Positions 15,234 to 16,140 of a stretch of DNA of 16,140 bases are shown one piece after another. Source of the stretch: JBKHJZ01 sp046537875 (GTDB lineage Bacteria > Actinomycetota > Acidimicrobiia > Acidimicrobiales > VFJN01); contig JBKHJZ010000062.1 of the NCBI GenBank assembly GCA_046537875.1, positions 1-16,140 of the forward strand. Reading direction: 5' to 3'. The position numbers and the translations under genes are program-made. Within the stretch, counting starts at the first letter, position 1. Each line of letters opens with the position of its first letter. The notes under the pieces are model-generated. The model ran no database searches, had not been told where the DNA came from, and saw only the letters and a list, made by a program, of their open reading frames with translations.

Positions 15234-15253
15234 CGGGCACCTGTGCGTGCCCG
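15234..15253 (+). promoter_or_regulatory. Stem-loop 1 in the putative rpf leader
   Basis: CGGGCAC (15234-15240) and GTGCCCG (15247-15253) form a perfect 7-bp stem with a 6-nt loop about 90 nt before the rpf ATG. It is probably part of a structured 5' leader RNA, if transcription starts upstream of it. Confidence 0.45.
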
Positions 15254-15257
15254 CGGT

Positions 15258-15325
15258 CTCGCTGGGGCAGGACGCAATGGGACGGTCGCCGTCCCCTTGC
15301 CGTCCTGGGCCGGGCCCTCCGCGAG
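15258..15325 (+). ncRNA. Nested stem-loop leader immediately before rpf (candidate cis-regulatory RNA)
   Basis: Three nested complementary pairs enclose each other: CTCGC (15258-15262) with GCGAG (15321-15325); CAGGACG (15268-15274) with CGTCCTG (15301-15307); and GGGACGG (15279-15285) with CCGTCCC (15289-15295) over a TCG loop. The structure ends 3 nt before the AGAAGG ribosome-binding site of rpf, so folding could affect translation or early elongation. CCGTCC also occurs at both 15289 and 15300, so two alternative pairings with GGACGG are possible. rpf genes of other actinobacteria often have a c-di-AMP riboswitch in this position, but I do not find that riboswitch's conserved core here. 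Confidence 0.4.
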
Positions 15326-15340
15326 CACAGAAGGATGGCA

Positions 15341-15913
15341 ATGTTCAGACGAACCATGAAGCGGGCGGCCGTCACCACGACAGTCGCCGCCGCCGGAGTG
15401 CTGGGATTCGGCAGCGTCGCCAGTGCGCACTCGGCGGGCAACTCCCCGGACACCTACGTCGTCCAGCCGGGCGACACCCTCTCCCGGATCGCCCCGTCGA
15501 ACTGGGCGGCCGTGGCCGCGGCCAACGGGATCGCCAACCCCGACCTCATCTACCCGGGTGACGTGATCAAGCTCGACGTGTCGGGATCGAGCGCACCTGC
15601 GCCCGCTCCGGCTCCGGCGCCCGCCCCGGCACCTGAGCCCGAGCCCGCCCCCGCGCCTGCCGCCACGAGCGGTGGCAACACCGTGTGGGACCGGCTCGCC
15701 GAGTGCGAGTCCGGCGGGAACTGGTCGATCAACACCGGCAACGGCTACTACGGCGGCCTGCAGTTCTCGCTGAGCAGCTGGGAGGCGGCCGGTGGCTCGG
15801 GCAACCCGGCCCACGCCTCGCGCGCGGAGCAGATCCGGGTGGCCGAGAACCTGCTGGACATGCAGGGCTGGGGCGCCTGGCCGACCTGCTCGGCCAAGCT
15901 CGGCCTCCGCTGA
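15341..15913 (+). CDS. Secreted LysM + resuscitation-promoting-factor (Rpf) domain muralytic protein
   Basis: A 190-residue secreted cell-wall hydrolase. Residues 1-29 form a signal peptide (MFRRTMKRAA, hydrophobic core, Ala-Ser-Ala cleavage site before His30). A LysM peptidoglycan-binding domain follows at about 37-80 (TYVVQPGDTLSRIA ... YPGDVIKL). A Pro-Ala/Pro-Glu linker spans 85-108, and the Rpf transglycosylase-like domain lies at about 114-190. The Rpf core is intact: AECESGGNW with catalytic Glu123, the substrate loop INTGNGYYGGLQF, and GWGAWPTCSAKLG, with Cys122 and Cys183 placed for the family disulfide. Rpf proteins cleave peptidoglycan glycan strands and help dormant cells resume growth. 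The LysM lies before the Rpf domain, the reverse of Micrococcus Rpf and Streptomyces RpfA. ATG 15341 is preferred (AGAAGG 6 nt upstream) over ATG 15335. Confidence 0.95.
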   Translation: MFRRTMKRAAVTTTVAAAGVLGFGSVASAHSAGNSPDTYVVQPGDTLSRIAPSNWAAVAAANGIANPDLIYPGDVIKLDVSGSSAPAPAPAPAPAPAPEPEPAPAPAATSGGNTVWDRLAECESGGNWSINTGNGYYGGLQFSLSSWEAAGGSGNPAHASRAEQIRVAENLLDMQGWGAWPTCSAKLGLR

Positions 15914-15920
15914 GTCGAGA

Positions 15921-15947
15921 ACCGGCGGCGTCCCGTCCGCCGCCGGT
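15921..15947 (+). terminator. Hairpin 1 after rpf
   Basis: ACCGGCGGCG (15921-15930) pairs perfectly with CGCCGCCGGT (15938-15947) across a 7-nt loop, starting 7 nt after the rpf stop. The 10-bp GC-only core without U-tract is typical of terminators in high-GC actinobacteria. It is the first of two tandem hairpins. Confidence 0.6.
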
Positions 15948-15958
15948 CCGACCTGGGG

Positions 15959-15990
15959 GCGTCACGGGGGGCTTCGGCCCCCCGTGACGC
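15959..15990 (+). terminator. Very strong cUUCGg-capped terminator hairpin after rpf
   Basis: GCGTCACGGGGGGC (15959-15972) pairs perfectly over 14 bp with the reverse complement at 15977-15990. The loop is TTCG closed by C-G, the exceptionally stable UUCG tetraloop. It lies 11 nt after the first hairpin and has no U-tract. The stem is palindromic, but the tetraloop is in UUCG orientation on the plus strand, matching the rpf transcript. Confidence 0.8.
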
Positions 15991-16140
15991 GCGTCCCGCC
16001 CCGGTCCAGCTCGGGATTGCAGCGGGCCGGCCCCTGGTTGCAGCTCTCTCGCCGCTTCTGGCAGCGGTGGTTCGCAGTGTGCGACGTGGGTGCTGCCAGA
16101 ACCGGGGGCGGGGGTTGTGAGGCGGGGTTGCAGCGGGCCG
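15991..16140. repeat. Non-coding tail with short direct and inverted repeats
   Basis: No gene is supported after the terminator. TTGCAGCGGGCCG occurs twice, near 16017-16029 and at the window's right edge (about 16128-16140), and a third GTTGCAGC lies around 16037-16044. TTCTGGCAGC (16056-16065) and GCTGCCAGAA (16092-16101) form a perfect 10-bp inverted repeat with a 26-bp spacer. The pattern looks like an interspersed intergenic repeat, cut off by the window end. Confidence 0.45.

Larger units (their letters stand above)
14997..15340. promoter_or_regulatory. Divergent intergenic region between LAL regulator and rpf gene
   Basis: No gene is supported in these 344 bp. The region holds GGGGATC (15012-15018) and GATCCCC (15022-15028), a perfect inverted repeat with a 3-bp centre. 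It also holds GAGAGTGGTCACC (15048-15060) repeated as GAGAGTAGTCACC (15145-15157), and ATGTTGCG twice (15095-15102 and 15115-15122, exactly 20 bp apart). Two GGTCAC copies lie at 15184-15189 and 15192-15197. The right half (15234-15325) is rich in stem-loops next to the rpf start. GC content drops somewhat around the ATGTTGCG repeats, as expected for promoter DNA, but I cannot assign -10/-35 boxes with confidence. Confidence 0.55.

Noticed and set aside
15160..15340. c-di-AMP (ydaO/yuaA) riboswitch before rpf
   Set aside because: The position is right and CGCCGAGCC is slightly reminiscent, but the conserved core (the GGGUGAAUC and CAGCUAACC-type segments) is not visible. I keep it only as an unclassified structured leader; an Infernal scan would decide.
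15596..15665. Possible tandem repeat or CRISPR-like array
   Set aside because: It is the codon-level repetition of the Pro-Ala/Pro-Glu linker in the Rpf protein, a normal feature of secreted actinobacterial proteins.

Overview
The window is very GC-rich, and in the real genes almost every third codon position is G or C. It carries a resuscitation-promoting-factor (Rpf) type cell-wall hydrolase, an MmpL-family exporter and two very large ATP-binding LuxR (LAL) regulators. Together these indicate a high-GC Actinomycetota chromosome. A less-studied lineage such as Acidimicrobiia is possible, but that is a guess from overall flavour. I see no rRNA, tRNA, CRISPR array, transposase or phage gene.

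Left part (1-5611). The window opens with the last 16 codons of an upstream gene, then a small NTF2/SnoaL-like protein. Facing it is a minus-strand pair: an FMN-dependent alpha-hydroxy-acid (lactate-type) dehydrogenase followed by a PaaI-like hotdog thioesterase. A 125-bp divergent spacer separates the dehydrogenase from a plus-strand pair, a formylglycine-type arylsulfatase and a class I SAM methyltransferase 37 bp downstream.

Middle part (5612-11923). An MmpL/RND exporter and a questin-oxidase-family protein form a tight minus-strand operon (26-bp gap, strong AGGAGG site before the second gene). It is transcribed away from a LAL regulator that starts 85 bp away. The layout suggests a regulator-exporter-oxidase module acting on an aromatic or polyketide-like compound; this is inference.

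Scar (11874-12315). Between the two LAL regulators lie the C-terminal end of a TetR-like repressor (minus) and the C-terminal two-thirds of an SRPBCC-fold protein (plus). They are back to back and both lose their N-termini within about 20-30 bp of the same point. One internal deletion across a formerly divergent TetR/SRPBCC pair would explain both.

Right part (12316-16140). A second LAL regulator (minus) is divergent from a secreted LysM-Rpf protein (plus). The roughly 340-bp spacer between them holds direct repeats and, just before the rpf start, well-formed nested stem-loops. The rpf gene is followed by two tandem hairpins, the second a perfect 14-bp stem capped by a cUUCGg tetraloop. The window ends in non-coding DNA with short direct and inverted repeats.
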